Shown: piece by piece, positions 17,722 to 30,825 of the stretch
How positions within the stretch are numbered: position 1 is the stretch's first letter
Layout of the letters: each line of letters opens with the position of its first letter
NCBI GenBank assembly: GCA_001247695.2
Contig: LGRX02035251.1
Span: forward strand, 1-64,000
Source of the DNA: Cymbomonas tetramitiformis
Taxonomy: Eukaryota; Chlorophyta; Pyramimonadophyceae; Pyramimonadales; Pyramimonadaceae
Reading direction: 5' to 3'
DNA length: 64,000 nt
The notes under the pieces: model-generated
Seen by the model: the letters and a program-made list of their open reading frames with translations, nothing else
The model's database searches: none
What the model was told of the DNA's origin: nothing
Made by a program: the position numbers and the translations under genes

Positions 17722-20700
17722 CGACTTCCCGTGTTTACTTTCGTGATGATGAGTATGAGCCGTTATCGAGGGGTTCCCTGGATCCCTCTGCGCTGCGTGG
17801 TCTTGTGCAGGGTGACCTCATGCAGGCTCCCCCAGCAGCCGCCGCTGGCGAACCCAGAGACAACGTCGTTGCTGCCGCCCAGGTTATCCCTTGTCTCATC
17901 TCTCTCTGCAGCATATGCTCGCCGGGATGCTCCAAGTGAAAAAGGAAAGCTGCATTCTGCTTGAAGTGCTCGAGAGGCCACTAGAAGGCGGCAGTCTGGA
18001 TCGACCCTTCAACTCAGGATGGCCTGTATTTCACTGCGGCCCTAGTTTCCATTTTCCGTTCGCGTCCTCCCGCATCGTAGTCGTCACATAAGAACGGGGG
18101 AGAGGAAAATGAATAATTGGTCCGACCACAGTCAGAGCGTGCCGCGCACGCTCGGCTTCGACACGACTGACTTGATTTTGGGATGGTGTCTATGATTCGT
18201 TGGACAGCAACGCATGTCAGCGGTGCGAGAGCTGCAGGAGACCAACGCCAGATTGAGGGAGGAACTCGCCGAAGTGCAGGTGCGATTTGGCCACTTCCTG
18301 TCACTTTCCTGTCCTGGGGAATACGCGCGTGCGCGCACTGCGTCAGTTTCGTCGTTGCGCTTCACATACGAGCGCGAGGTCTGTCGCAGGTACTTATCAA
18401 AGGCGATGGGGCGACCATGAACAACTTGAGTAGTTTGGTCAAGAGCCTGCAGAGCATCATTATGGGCGCCACGGGAGTCGATGTCAAGTGCGCCTCTGTG
18501 CTCGACTTCTTTGGCCGGTTCACCCCGGCGGTACTCTGCGGCTGCGGTGGTTCACACGCGGTCATTGATACAGCTGGTGGGGGCTATGACACTTTACTAA
18601 GCAGGTTTCTTCGTAATATCGCTGTCAGCGTGTTTGGGAAGGCTCAGTCTTTATGTTTGCAGGGTCAGCGGCGGATGCCTTCCCCCGTCATGCGTCGTTT
18701 GTATGCGCGCTGTGTCGTGTTGTGAAGTTTAATTGCCACGTGTCTTGGCAGAAGTGGCAATATTATTGTGCCTTCTCGGGCTACCCGGTATCCCTCGTTC
18801 TGATATGCTAACGCGAGGCCGGTTCTGCGACAGCCCCTTCTGTCCCTGGACCTTTCTGACTCCTCGAGGGTGAAATGTCGGGTTGCCATGGGTGGCATGC
18901 CTCATATACCACACACATCAAGGGTCACCGTCAAGAGAGGCTATTTGCGAATCGCCTCCTGGTTTCGATGGTTGGGTTTCCTGCATTTTTGGTGTATGCT
19001 GCGGGTTTTTGCCTTTAGGATCGTGGTCAGCCTAGCTTAGTTACTGCGAACGGCACAAGCATGGTGTACTGCACTTGGCATGTCTGTGTTGTGTGAACAA
19101 TGCGTTACTTACGAAGTCTTCTTTGCTGTTCCAGGGCGGCGATGGAGGAGAAGCACGCGGAATCCGTCATATCGCAGGCGCACACGGAGGCGCTGCTGGT
19201 GGAGAAGAACAAACTCATCGCCCTCGAAAAGTGAGTGAGTGGGGGAAAGTGGGCTTGGCGAGTTGGTGACTGTTCTCTTCTGCCAGAGGGTGCAAGTATT
19301 TGCCAGACTGGGGAGCAACAATCTGCTACGGTGTCCTCCGTCCTGTTCTTGCATGCCATGGGTGTCTCCTGTCGGCGGCAAGGTGTTTGAGCCGGCCACG
19401 CAGGGTGGACCGGAGTTGAGCTCAAACCATGACATTCGTCGGCCCGACTACAGCCGAGGGGGCTGCAGCCACCAACCGGCCTCCAAAACGTACCCTCGCA
19501 TGGAACACGCCAAAGAGCATCTGCCGAGGTCCTCCAGATACTTGCATATCAGCTCAACGAAAGTGTCTCAGCAAGTGAATGCAAGTACCTATTTGTTTTA
19601 TTTCTTAAAGCACTTTTCCCCACGCTTCCGATGAATTGGATCCAGGCCAAGCACAGACCCCCAGCGGGCCTGTGTCATAACAAGGTTAACGAAGGCTCGG
19701 CGCTGAATTCACCCAACCTGCTGCTGCGTTTGCAGGCTGGAAGCAGAGAAAATTCGTGACGATGCCGACCGATTGATTGCCTCCAAAGGTCGAACTACCC
19801 CACGGCGTTTAGCCAAAGTCGACCGCTCATAGGGCATCTGCTTATCATGTTTTGCATCAGCATAGAGGTGGGACTTCGTGTAGTTTTTCTTCCCGGAGTT
19901 CCTAGAGGCCAGATTTGCAACTTGTTCTTCCCCCTCTGTGTGTGCTATCACTTACCTGATGCAATTATGACGCACAGATGCTGCGGCAGCAAAATTGAAG
20001 GAAGCCAGCTCGGCTGCGGCAAAGGTAGCCGCAGCCCCGAAGGAGAAGAAGAAGGGCACGAAGAAGGGGGGCAAGAGAAAGAGCGTGGCTGGCAAGGCGG
20101 CGAAGGTGCGTGCACGTTATGCAGGCAGACCTGCCCAAGGGAAGTGGCGAGGCCCCCGACAGCTGCACTTGTGTGGCACGACAGTCTCGCCGGAAGGTTA
20201 ACGGGAACACAGGAAAACTTAGAGGAAAGGTTTTGGCAAGCTATCGTGTTGTCAGTTGTAGCCCCTCTTGAAGTCTTTTTCCCGTTGTAGTTCCTCTTGA
20301 AGTCTTTTTCCCGTTGTAGCTCCTCTTGAAGTCTTTTTCCGGTTTCTGGTGACGTATGTGAACTCGTAGGTTGGGTGGGTGGTGAACTGGTGGAAAGGAG
20401 CTGGTGAGAGAGTGTGCCAAGGGACAGAGGCGCGCGCACTTCTCTTGGAGCCTTGGAGTGCTTGAGTGGGTCACTTGTTCAGGCAAAAGCCTTTCTAACT
20501 GTCAAGTCAACTGTGTCACAGGAGGATGAGGTGGAAGAGGAGGAAGAGGATGAGCCACCGGCAATGGCTATGCCGGCGCTGCCCGAGTCCCGTGAACTGA
20601 AGCAGGCGGAGGAGGGCTACAAAGCTGCATCTGATTCCGCAGCACAAGCCACCGAAAAAGCGGATATGGTTCGTCGTCTCGCGGAGGCTGCCTCCACCCT

Positions 20701-23700
20701 GGCCTCCGACTCGCGGGCCGTTGCGCAAGCCACTGCGGAGAAGGCAAGGCTCACGATCGAACAGGCGGCGAGTCAGTGTGCTGAAGCTTGCGTGAGCGAT
20801 TTCTCGGCGATCAAGTCGGCCAACACGGCCATGGAGGAGGAGAAAAAGAACTTGGAGGGATCTGCCAATGCCATGCAAATACAGATCGAAGCTCTTAAGC
20901 GTGAGAAAACTAAGCTCAGTGACCAGATCAAATCCCGTGAGGGCGAGGTGTGTCCACGCATTAATTCTCCTCTCAAATCGTGTACAAATTGGATTGCTGC
21001 AAGATCGCAGATGTACTTCCCCATACGAAAGATATGAAACTATCGTTTCTTTGATCACGCCTCCTGAGGCTTTGGTGGTCGACAGCAATCCTATGAATGT
21101 CTGGGACCCTTACGTACAACACCTTTTGAAGGTGGTGTCAAGGTCACGAACAGTTTCTTGGATGCGCATTCGGAGGAGCTCGTCGCGCTGTTACTCCTCT
21201 TCTGAAGCTTGCATGCCTTGTGAGCTTGTTGGACCTCCGAAGTTGTCATCTTTGGTGTGTTGAATACGATCGGGTGGTTCGCTTGGGCTTCGCCTTGCAG
21301 GTGGCAAAGGATCTGAAGGAGAAGGGCGGTAAGCTGCAAGGCATGATGGGCCAAGTGGGCTCGCTGGAGAAGCAGCTGCAGACCGCGGAGGAGAGCCTGC
21401 TCCTGCAGAAGGCCGCGGCGGAGAAGCGCGAGAAGGAGCAGAACGAGGCCACCTCGGCGGCGCTGCTGGCGGCTGCCACGCAGCTCGAGGAGGAGCAACA
21501 GACTCACAACGCGGAGAAGGCGGAGTTGCAGGCCGTTCTCGGGATGCAGCAAAAGGAGCTCGAGCGCCTCGGCTCGGAGATGGCCTCCAAACTGCAGCTG
21601 ACTCAGGAGGAGCTCGAGAGAAAAGAGCGTGAAGCCAAGGAGGCCGTCACCTCCACTACAAACCTTGCTCAGGAGCAGGTGCATAGGCCACCCCTCTCCA
21701 TTCCCCCCTCGGCGCGTGGTATCTGTAGGTGAAGTGAGAGCAAAGTGTGTGCCAGGGCTGATCTGGGTTTAGGTGAAGCGCAGCACGGCGAATGGAGCAT
21801 AGCATCTCCACAGTATTTGCAGAATGTGCAGTAAAGTGCCCTCACAAAGAGCAGGAAATACTGAACATTGTCATCCTGTGAAACCTCTCGGCTTCTGTGC
21901 AAGTATCGTCGCACTCTTCAGGAACACGGAGTACCTGCACGCTTATCCTGCATTTAAACCCGGCCATTGGACCGAGCGATCGAGCTGATAACCGCGATTT
22001 TCACTTTTCCCTCTGGCGCGGCAACAACCTTCGGAAATATGGTGGAATATAGCCAACGGGCGACATAGCTTCTGCAGAGTAAGCTTGGTGGTGGGTGCCT
22101 ATGGCTGCAGTTAGACAGAATGAAAGTGGAGGCGGACGAGAAGGAGGAGAAGGCAAGGCAAGACGCAGCAGAGAGGATGGCTAAGATCATGTCGGATGGT
22201 GAAGCAGAGGTGGCCAAAATGAAAGAAGACGCAGAAGAGAAACTCGCCGGTCTGAGGTTCGAGCCTGCCTACGCCCGCTAGGGGGCGCGCACGACAAACT
22301 CGGCATGGATTTATGCCCATTCGTCATGCTGTCATCCCTGCTACATCACAGCGTGTGTGTGTAAAAATACGTAACCCAGAGACCAACAATTGTTTGGCGA
22401 CGATCGGTCACATCGTATCATCTTTCCATGCTGCTTTGCATTTGGGTTGGGAATATGTATGTGTTTGTGGTATCTTGTCACGGCCCCGCCCTGCTCTTGA
22501 TTTGCTTCTCACATCCACTGGGATGATGGTGGGCTGGCTTTTGCTTGCCGATCTCATGCCGTTCAGTGTGTAAAAATACGTCATAGCCCCGCCCTGTGCT
22601 TGCATGCTTTTTTCATTTACTGCGGTGGCGGTGGGCAGGCCTCGGTCAGTGTGCGTCGTGCCATTCGGTGTGTGGTCGCCTTTGGTGCTGCAAAGGGACT
22701 TGTGTTTTTAAGGACAAAGGGACTCGGTTTTTGCACAATTCCGGAACCCCGTGGTGATTGGGAGCGGCTTGGTGGACGCGAGCGATTGGATGTGGCCGCG
22801 CGTGTGGTCCCTTTCTGGCAGGCACCGCCTCTTTGTCGACCTTGCAGACAAGTCGGCTTGGGTTGTTTGCTGCACGGAGAGGCAGGAGGGCGCACGCATC
22901 CACATGCTGTGCCGTCCCTTTGTTTGCGGCAGGCGGCTCAGTGCGCCTTTGTGTAGTTCTGCGGATCTTTGGCTGTTCCGGTGGTTTTGGGTGGGCACCG
23001 GCCTCTTTGAAGGTAACATAGGTTAGTCCAGCACTTTGCCTTGTCACTTTGGTTTTGGTATTGCATGATTTGAATATAAGCTGAGACCTGAGCGTGAGGA
23101 TCTATATCCCCCCTCCCTCCATGGAGGCCATTGGTACAGTATTCAGACCCTGCTTTGAACATGCCTGTCCATTCTGTGGAGGTGGCTGGCGGGATGGAGC
23201 TGTGTCTGTGCTGCCATTATGGTAGGCACTGCCTGCTTGTCAGCGACGCGTCCTCGTCCGCTTCCACGTCCGCATCCACGCTCTGCATCCTGTCATAACT
23301 TTGGCGGGGGAACATTTGAGGGCCCGCCTTTGCTTTTGGTTCATTTCCCCAACATCGTGCGTGTAGCAGTTGCTGCGCAGATTATATTTACCATCGAGGC
23401 ATGTGCTTCGTATCGCTGATAATTGGATGGATGACCCTGGTCAAGGTGGCTCTGCCACAGCTGTTGTGTATTTGGATGACCCTGCTCAAAGTGGCTCTGT
23501 CACAGCTGTTGTGTATTTGGATGACCCTGCTCAAAGTGGCTCTGTCACAGCTATTTGTGTATTTGGATGACCCTGCTCAAAGTGGCTCTGTCACAGCTGT
23601 TGTGTGTTGGATGACCCCTGCTCAAGTGGCTCTGCCTCAGCTGTTGTGTATTTGGATGACCCTACTCCAAAGTGAAATCTGCCACAGCTGTTGTCATATT

Positions 23701-26592
23701 TGTATTTGGATGACCCTGCTCAGTGGCTGTCTCAGCTGTTGTGTATTTGGATGACCCTGCTCAAAGTGGCTCTGCCACAGCTGTTGTGTATTTGGATGAC
23801 CCTGCTCAAAGTGGCTCTGTCACAGCTGTTGTGTATTTGGATGACCCTGCTCAAAGTGGCTCTGTCACAGCTGTTTGTGTATTTGGATGACCCTGCTCAA
23901 AGTGGCTCTGTCTCAGCTGTTGTGTATTTGGATGACCCTACTCCCAAGAGTGAAAACCTGTCTCAGCTGTTGTGTATTTGGCATGGATGACCCTGCTCAA
24001 AGTGGCTCTGTCACAGCTGTTTGTGTATTTGGATGACCCTGCTCAAAGTGGCTCTGCCTCAGCTGTTGTGTATTTGGATGACCCTGCTCAAAGTGGCTCT
24101 GCCTGCTGTTGTGTATTTGTATTTGGATGACCCTGCTCAAAGTGGCTCTGTCTCAGCTGTTGTGTATTTGGATGACCCTGCTCAAGTGGCTCTGCCACAG
24201 CTGTTGTGTATTTGGATGACCCTGCTCAAAAGTGGCTCTGCCACAACTGTTGTGTTGGATGACCCCTGCTCAAAGTGGCTCTGCCACAGCTGTTGTGTAT
24301 TTGGATGACCCTGCTCAAAGTGGCTCTGCCACAGCTGTTGTGTATTTGGATGACCCTGCTCAAAGTGGCTCTGTCTCCAGCTGTTGTGTAATTGGATGAC
24401 CCTGCTCAAAGTGGCTCTGTCACAGCTTTTGTGTATTTGGATGACCCTGCTCAAAGTGGCTCTGTCACAGCTGTTGTGTACGCCAGCGGCGAGGCTCGGG
24501 TTTTTTGTGGGTGGGTTCACATCACACCGGGTGGATAGTTCATTCGGCTTGGGTGCCTCGCACAGGGCGGAACTGGAGGAGCAATATAGGAAGGAGGTAA
24601 AAGAGCTCAACGCCGATGTCCGCTCGAAACGTGCAGAGGCGTCATCCCTGATGGAGAGTGAGCTGCAGGTGCCTGGCTGCCATTCGGCATTCCCCCTCAG
24701 CTCTGATCAGCCACACCTGCATCACGCCTACCCTCTCCCCAGGGCACCTGCCAAACAATTACGTTGCGGGATCGCCCTTAGCGCTTCCAAGCCGATGGAC
24801 CATTCATGAACGTGTCAAGCACGCACTTTCTGGAACATGCATGATATCTCGCAAGTCATGCTGGACGGCCTGTTTGTTTGATAAAGGCAATCGTCATATG
24901 CACAGGGCCTCTGCACCTGTGCAGCCTAACCACGCTCTGTAACTTGGCACTTTAGTGTCCTTGGGCCGTCTGCAGCGACGGTGATGGAATGCTTTCGGCG
25001 GTTTGAGGGATTAGGGGGATGCTGGGTGCGTTTGCCAATGCACTGTGACTCACGCTGGCGGCGGCGAGGCTCTTTCAGGCGGCGGAGGTGGAGCGAGATG
25101 CACTTGAGCGCAAGGCTCGGGAAATGGTGGCGGAGGCGAAGCAAGAGAAGAAAGCAATCGAGCGCAAGTGCGAGCAGATTCTGGACAAAGCTCTGGCGGA
25201 GCGGGAGGCGATGCAGCATGCGTTCCTGGAGGAGCGGCGTAAGCTGCAGGTTCGGGCGCACTCTCAATGATCACTACTGCTCGGCAGGCAAGAATTTGAC
25301 GCCTGATAACGGTAACTGCATTTGAACGCGTTTTCAAATGGTAGCATGGGGAATTGGCCATTGCAGCCATCCGCCACTGTGAAGGCCTCCGAGGTGGACT
25401 GAGGCCACCGCGAGATGCAATACGTGCCACATCCGCCTTGAAAGGAGCACCCGTGACATGTCTGTGTCCTGGATGCTGGCTCAGGTATAGAATGGCCGTC
25501 TGACAGAGGAATCAGGTCGAGCCAATCAGCCGCCTGAAATGAGGAGGAGAAAGCAGGCGAACTTTTGATTATGCATTGCTTTTGCATGCATCTTTACCGA
25601 GTCAAGAGAAGTTGCATAGCATGAGCCACACCACAATTTGGGTCAAAAGTAGGTCAGGCATCGATGGTCTGACGGTTAGTTGCGGGGCTGACGACAATCA
25701 GGACGAGATCCGGGTGCTGAAGACGGGTAAGGTGCAAGAGGCAGAAGTGTTGGTGAAGGAAGCAACTGTCGAGAAGCAGAAGGCGTTTGCGGAGCTGCAG
25801 TCGGTGCAAAAGCAGCGCGCGCGGGAGGCAGAAAACGCGACCAAGTCTACCAAGATCGCACTAAACACACTGCGGCGAGAGAAAGAGGCTCTGCAGGAGC
25901 AGGTGAAGCATTGGATGCAGAAGGCAGATGAGATGCGAGAGCAGATGGCAGATCTGCGGGATAAGACCAATGAGGTGGCCTTTGAGCATATTACGGAACA
26001 TGACCGAATCATAAACGAGCTCCAGGGCTCCTTGACAAACATCACCAAGGTGACACTCTACCCAGAATGTTATATGTTGTTGTCCAAATGTAGGGGTGGG
26101 CATATTGTAAGGACGGTTCTCGATGGGAGACGGCCTAGCTCACCCTGCACTCCTCGTGGAAGGTGGCCGGAGAGGTGTGCAGATCATGCGCATCCTTTGA
26201 GCATGTGCAGATGGTTTCCTGGGCCTGCTTCATTGATATGTGCAATTTCTTATTTCGGCTGCCCTGGCGTAACTCGTGTTGAGTTGTTTACACACCGTTT
26301 CAGATATGTCTAACCTGCTTGTTTGTGTGACCCTCAGGCTCTCGGCAAATTGGAAGTTATCATGAAGCCACTAACAGAGAAGGTGAATGCGTTACATGGC
26401 GATTTAGAGATCATCAAAGCTAGCCAGAGAGGGTCGGAGGATCAGATGATCTCTGGCCTTGAGAAATTGGAGAAAGACTTGAGAGATAAGGTGCAGTCGG
26501 AGATGCGGAGACTTGATCGTGAGATGAAGCAGGAAATGATTGAGGTCCGTAAGTCAGTTCCGCAGGGGTCACAAGCATGCGTCATCATGTAG
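17722..26592 (+). CDS. Long coiled-coil protein with C-terminal CVIM (CaaX) box, at least 13 exons
   Basis: Exons: 17722-17882, 18208-18279, 18390-18487 (weakest), 19135-19230, 19736-19788, 19978-20105, 20522-20947, 21301-21678, 22111-22256, 24566-24668, 25079-25249, 25702-26049, 26338-26592. All junctions are GT-AG and phases agree throughout, giving about 810 residues. The first exon begins mid-codon, so the 5' end is missing. Order of parts: Pro/Ala-rich start (DDEYEPLSRGSLDPSALRG), heptad-rich helix, a lysine cluster (KEKKKGTKKGGKRK), an acidic tract, then about 550 residues of Glu/Lys/Ala coiled coil. It ends SQACVIM-stop; CVIM fits the CaaX consensus for farnesylation, suggesting membrane attachment. 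No named family recognised. A perfect donor (gtaagt at 26548) inside the last exon would, if used, bypass the CaaX end. Confidence 0.82.
20255..20341. repeat. 29-bp tandem repeat, three copies
   Basis: Units starting gttgtag at 20255, 20284 and 20313 share cctcttgaagtctttttcc. It lies in the intron 20106-20521 of the coiled-coil gene. Confidence 0.88.
23425..24480. repeat. 45-bp minisatellite, about 24 copies
   Basis: The unit combines ctgttgtgtatttggatgac with cctgctcaaagtggctctg and tcacag (45 bp). One plus frame gives VVYLDDPAQSGSVTA per unit, but indels move the frame between copies. The array lies inside the 2.3-kb intron 22257-24565, so it is almost surely non-coding. Confidence 0.95.
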
Positions 26593-26630
26593 CCTCCGTT
26601 ATGAAGGTGCCTATGAGGGCACATGCACTT

Positions 26631-26635
26631 TGTAA
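26631..26635 (+). terminator. Candidate polyadenylation signal TGTAA
   Basis: TGTAA lies 39 nt after the stop codon of the coiled-coil gene. TGTAA is the usual poly(A) signal in chlorophyte algae. The motif is short, so this is only supportive. Confidence 0.4.
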
Positions 26636-26639
26636 AGAA

Positions 26640-27790
26640 ATCCATCAGAATGGCAAAGGATTGCAGTAGCCTGATTTCACAGGCATAGTTATTTAAGTGC
26701 TGTTGCCATTTTTTTTGCACAGCGATATAGTGGCCATGTGCAACATCAGCTTGGCAGGGATAAGTCAATCTATCAAAATTTGTAGATGCTTAATCATTTG
26801 GTGGCCATTTGTTTCGAGCGATGTTCGCTCGATACCGGGTGCTCAACGGCGTGTGATGCACACCGGGGAGACATATTGGGAAAGTGGACGGCTCGGCCCA
26901 TTAGCACTGCACCCCACATGCATTTGATCGAACAAGACTTGGGGTGAACGGGTGGATGTATATATGAAGTAGTAGCAACATATGTAATCATACATACATC
27001 GAGTGCCGGATATTGAAACAAATCTGTGTTTGGCCAGATACATGTACCGGGGTTTAAGAGTTCATAAAATAACAAGTCAATTCCCATATCCCAATTTGTA
27101 TGTTCGGTTGAGTACCCATATATGCATTTGGGCAGTTTGATGGGAACACGTCGGCGAGGTTCGTGTGTGGCAGGGAGTGGTTAATATAAACGTGGTCGAG
27201 GATATAAATAAATAACAGATAAGGTGATGTCCGAAATTCATCTCATGAAAAAGTGTTCGACTGACAGGCTTTGAAACCTTGATCAAGTTATCATCGTCCT
27301 TATTCAGACAGGTATTCAGAACACTATCAGGATTTTTGTTTTGTTTTTAGGTTTTGCTGGATGACGCTCACGCCCAATATGCTGTCGTGTCGCACGCGCC
27401 GATATAGCGTACAATAATTGGCCGATTTGATTTCGGATGTCCAATGGTATGCGCACACGCAGGTAAATATGAAGAACGGTAATACGATAAACCTGTGGAC
27501 ATGCGGTGGCATGAGATGCCATAGAGTACCCAATACAAAGTACAGTATAACCCGATGATAGCCAATAAGGGTGCATACTCGGTTTGGATCAGCTAAACAA
27601 GAGAGTGCGCATACAGAGAAATGGCATCAGAAAGTATATAGATAAAATAATTAACGAAATAGTTTTCAGTAATTTTGTGAAATAATAATGCACAGCAGCA
27701 CACATGTGCAGCATAGCATCATACATCACGAATTTATAAAGGATGCGCGCAGCTATCAATGCACATCTCACCGCACAGCGCAGCAGCCAC
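26640..27790. other. Intergenic, AT-richer, nothing identified
   Basis: Only short frames without recognisable domains and no tandem array. A base-composition change from the preceding coding region is visible by eye. Confidence 0.5.
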
Positions 27791-27796
27791 AGGCGT

Positions 27797-28100
27797 GCAG
27801 CGAGCGGCCTCAGCTAGCGCGCGACGTTGAGCCGATTGCGCAAGGCTCGCTAATGCCAAATCGTAGCTTGCAGCAACCGCAGGCGCACCACAGCCGATTC
27901 ACAGCTCGCAACACAACAGCCTCATGCGAACAACGAGCGGCCTCGGCTAGCGCGCAGCACTGCGCCGATTGCGCAGTAGAGCTATGTATTCGCATCGACC
28001 AAGGCACAGTCGCTGACAGCCGGCAGCAGGCGTGCAACGGGCCTGTCTCAACTAGCGCATACAACCCCGAAGTGATTGCGAATTGTGCATATCAAGGTTT
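27797..28100. repeat. Degenerate tandem repeat of about 100-135 bp, three units
   Basis: Units begin near 27797, 27932 and 28035. They share blocks of the form gcgagcggcctcagctagcg followed by cgattgcgca; the third is strongly diverged (cgggcctgtctcaactagcg, gtgattgcga). Confidence 0.6.
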
Positions 28101-30628
28101 GCACAAGCCACCGTGGGGAACCATTTTCTACTTTGTCTGCTTTGCGAGCTGCTAGAGTGGTCGGGAACGAACGAGTTAATCACCGAAACTCTGGACGCGC
28201 CTACGGGGGGGAAGAGTGGACGAGGACGAGCTGCTGTGTGGCCGACTCCCAATATGCTGAGACGACGCAGATGGGGGAAGCGTCCTCGTGGACAGCCGAC
28301 CTGGAGCGGAGGTCCCAGCGAGCTTCAGGGCGCAGAGGGAAATCCTAACAAACAGATATGGGGACATAGGGAACCCGAGAACGGGGGGCATCGCCGACCG
28401 GCAAGGAGAGCGATCCGAAGAGGCGTAGCAGCCTACACACCGCTCCATGGCAGTGTATACACGGCTGTACTGCGGATATTTTATTTTAGGATTTTACAAT
28501 TACAACATCCTGGTATATAATAAATGTGCATTCGATGACGATCAGCATCAAACAACGATCAGGAGAGTTATGCTAGGAGGAGCTAGCATAGCGCGCGATC
28601 CTGTAACGTACCGTAGGTTAGCGGAGAAGAGAACGATGCCGCATACCAGGACCGGATGCCGAGCGCTGAAGCCCGATGCCAGTAATAAGATCGCGACAAC
28701 ATCAGCACATCGACGAGTGGCGGCATGATCGTGCGGAATCAGACGAGCACAGCCAGATGATACGTGTGACTATTTACGATGATGGCAAATCTGATGATCT
28801 GGATGGCACAATGCCGGGCCGTTCTTTAAATAATCGGCTCAGGGCGGATTCCAAGTTATTCGAGGAACCATCAGTCGAGGAATAACAATCTGATGAATGG
28901 TTGAAGCTGAACGTGCGATCGTGCACAGGTATAATGCTTTTCGGGCGGAAGAACCGAATCGGCACAGTAACTGTATTAGGTGGAGCTGATCAAGCTGTCC
29001 AAGGCAGCTTTTGGAATCGATCGATTGGAATAGTCACCTAGATCGTTCAGATCTAGGGGTCTGGCCAGGGTCACCTACACCAAGACTCTTGGGAGGGCTA
29101 CCAGCCAGATTCCAGCATCGGTTATCGGTAGAGCTGAATCGCCAAACTATCTGTGGAGCAGGCAGTGGCCACACTACGTACTGCAAACGGTGATGGACAC
29201 ATAACGCTCAAGAGGAGCGAGGTAATTTTACAGCAGCGCACCGAGCCGGCCTCAAGCCGGCCGCTGATATCAAGCCGGCCGATCTCGATATCAGCGAAAC
29301 TCGAGATCTCAGCAGTTTTCAATTTTCGGTGATAAGTGAATACTCGTGTTTTTGTGCATCATAACTACTGCGTTTGGGTTGCGCAAACGCAGATGTGTTC
29401 CATCCCTAGTAAGATGACCTTTGTTCACCTCTCCTCGGCCACTGTGTCGTCCCCACGGCCACCCTTGACCGAATTTATTCTCATCTGACGCCTACATCTT
29501 ATTCAACGTTGCACTTACAGCTTCGTCACAAGTCATCACATAATATCGCTTGCAAGCGGCATGTGCACATATAATTTAGCCTCGCAAATTGTGGGTATCT
29601 ATTTATCATTCATTTATTTATTCAAACCTTTACGCTGTTTATTAGGACAAAGTCCTGAGGGTACAAGTGTCCCCACAACTAGGTGGCATGCTATAGCATG
29701 CATTGTGGGTATACGTGTGTATGTTCCGCTTGGGGATCGTCAAGTGCACGATTCCTGCTGTGATGTGAATCCTAACTTGGATCTTACACCCCATACCCAT
29801 ATCGTATCTTACGCCCCACACCACGACCTTCTCATCCGCATCAGACATTGGTTAGCAACTACGCTCTTGCACTTAGATATTACTTTGCAGACAATGGGCA
29901 GAGCCTAGTAAGAGCCCTCATTTGGAAACCGTGACCTCATTATATCCTCGCATTGTTGTTTAATCTACCTTAGCCCCGCCTTGCTTGCTCAATGTCGCCT
30001 GATCTGATTACGCAGGAACCTATTACTGGCACTGGCAATCAAAGGATATGGCATATCGGCTAGACAAGTACAGTAGTACGCCATTTACTACTGTACGTGG
30101 CAAGCAATGGGCCGTCGAATGCCTATGCAAATCTGAGGAATGCCAATCGTTGATGATTGCAACATCAACATATTGTGATCCTTCAAGACGCGGATTTTCA
30201 GTGATCGAAAAGTAAAAGGAGATAACACCCCACAAAACCTAGGCCAAACGCCACGAGCTTCAAGAACAAACAACTCATCAAGACTGTTGTCATCCCAGGT
30301 CTGCGGGAAGTAAGGGAAGTCAACACTTCGTACGCACCATGGGTGCACGTAACATCGGGAAAAGGCATTCTTGGGTCCAATCTGGCTTTGTAATATTGGC
30401 TTGTAATGAATAATAGGGAATCAGTTTCTAAACCCCCTTAGGATTTATCTATTGTTGCCAAGTGTATCGACCCTCTCCAAGAGATTCACTATGCTCTGAC
30501 CTCCAAATGTGTCCATGAGTCCCAATGCCATAATCATAGGGTGGAATATTTCCTCACCTATTCTTACCCGCTTCTCCTACCCGAAGGCACACGATAAGAA
30601 ATGGTGCCTTTATCTGCAGGTTTCCGCA
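28101..30628. other. No confident gene; scattered short frames
   Basis: Frames at 28083-28520 (Arg/Pro/Gly-rich) and 28676-28885 look weakly protein-like but have no domain. Around 29244-29300 the octamer agccggcc recurs three times with gatatca palindromes between. Nothing could be joined into a gene. Confidence 0.45.
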
Positions 30629-30825
30629 GGGCTGCTGGGCTGCTGCTGTTTTGATGTGTAACTTATCAACGGATGTTGTGGAGGTGACCGAAAATGCAGC
30701 TCACGGCATCAACACTGTTTCACAAAGTGCTCGTATTCCGACCAACCAATGCTTCCTTGAAGCCTACTTGCAGCAGAGAGCTGTTGAAATGGGAGGCTTT
30801 GGGCTAAACAAAAGCGGACACAAAG
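30629..30825 (+). CDS. Candidate exon, unrecognised
   Basis: Between an acceptor-like gtttccgcag and a donor-like gtatgc, one plus frame is open and reads VVEVTENAAHGINTVSQ and NQCFLEAYLQQRAVEMGGFG. The sequence after the next acceptor (ttctgcag, 30890) is open in two frames, so no joined model is possible. It sits downstream of, and opposite to, CFAP36. Confidence 0.33.

Noticed and set aside
23401..24480. Repetitive coding reading VVYLDDPAQSGSVTA.
   Set aside because: The array lies within an intron whose flanking exons join in phase, and copies change frame through indels.
28676..29040. Frames resembling a copia-type pol linker.
   Set aside because: No integrase or reverse transcriptase motif nearby; similarity is compositional only.
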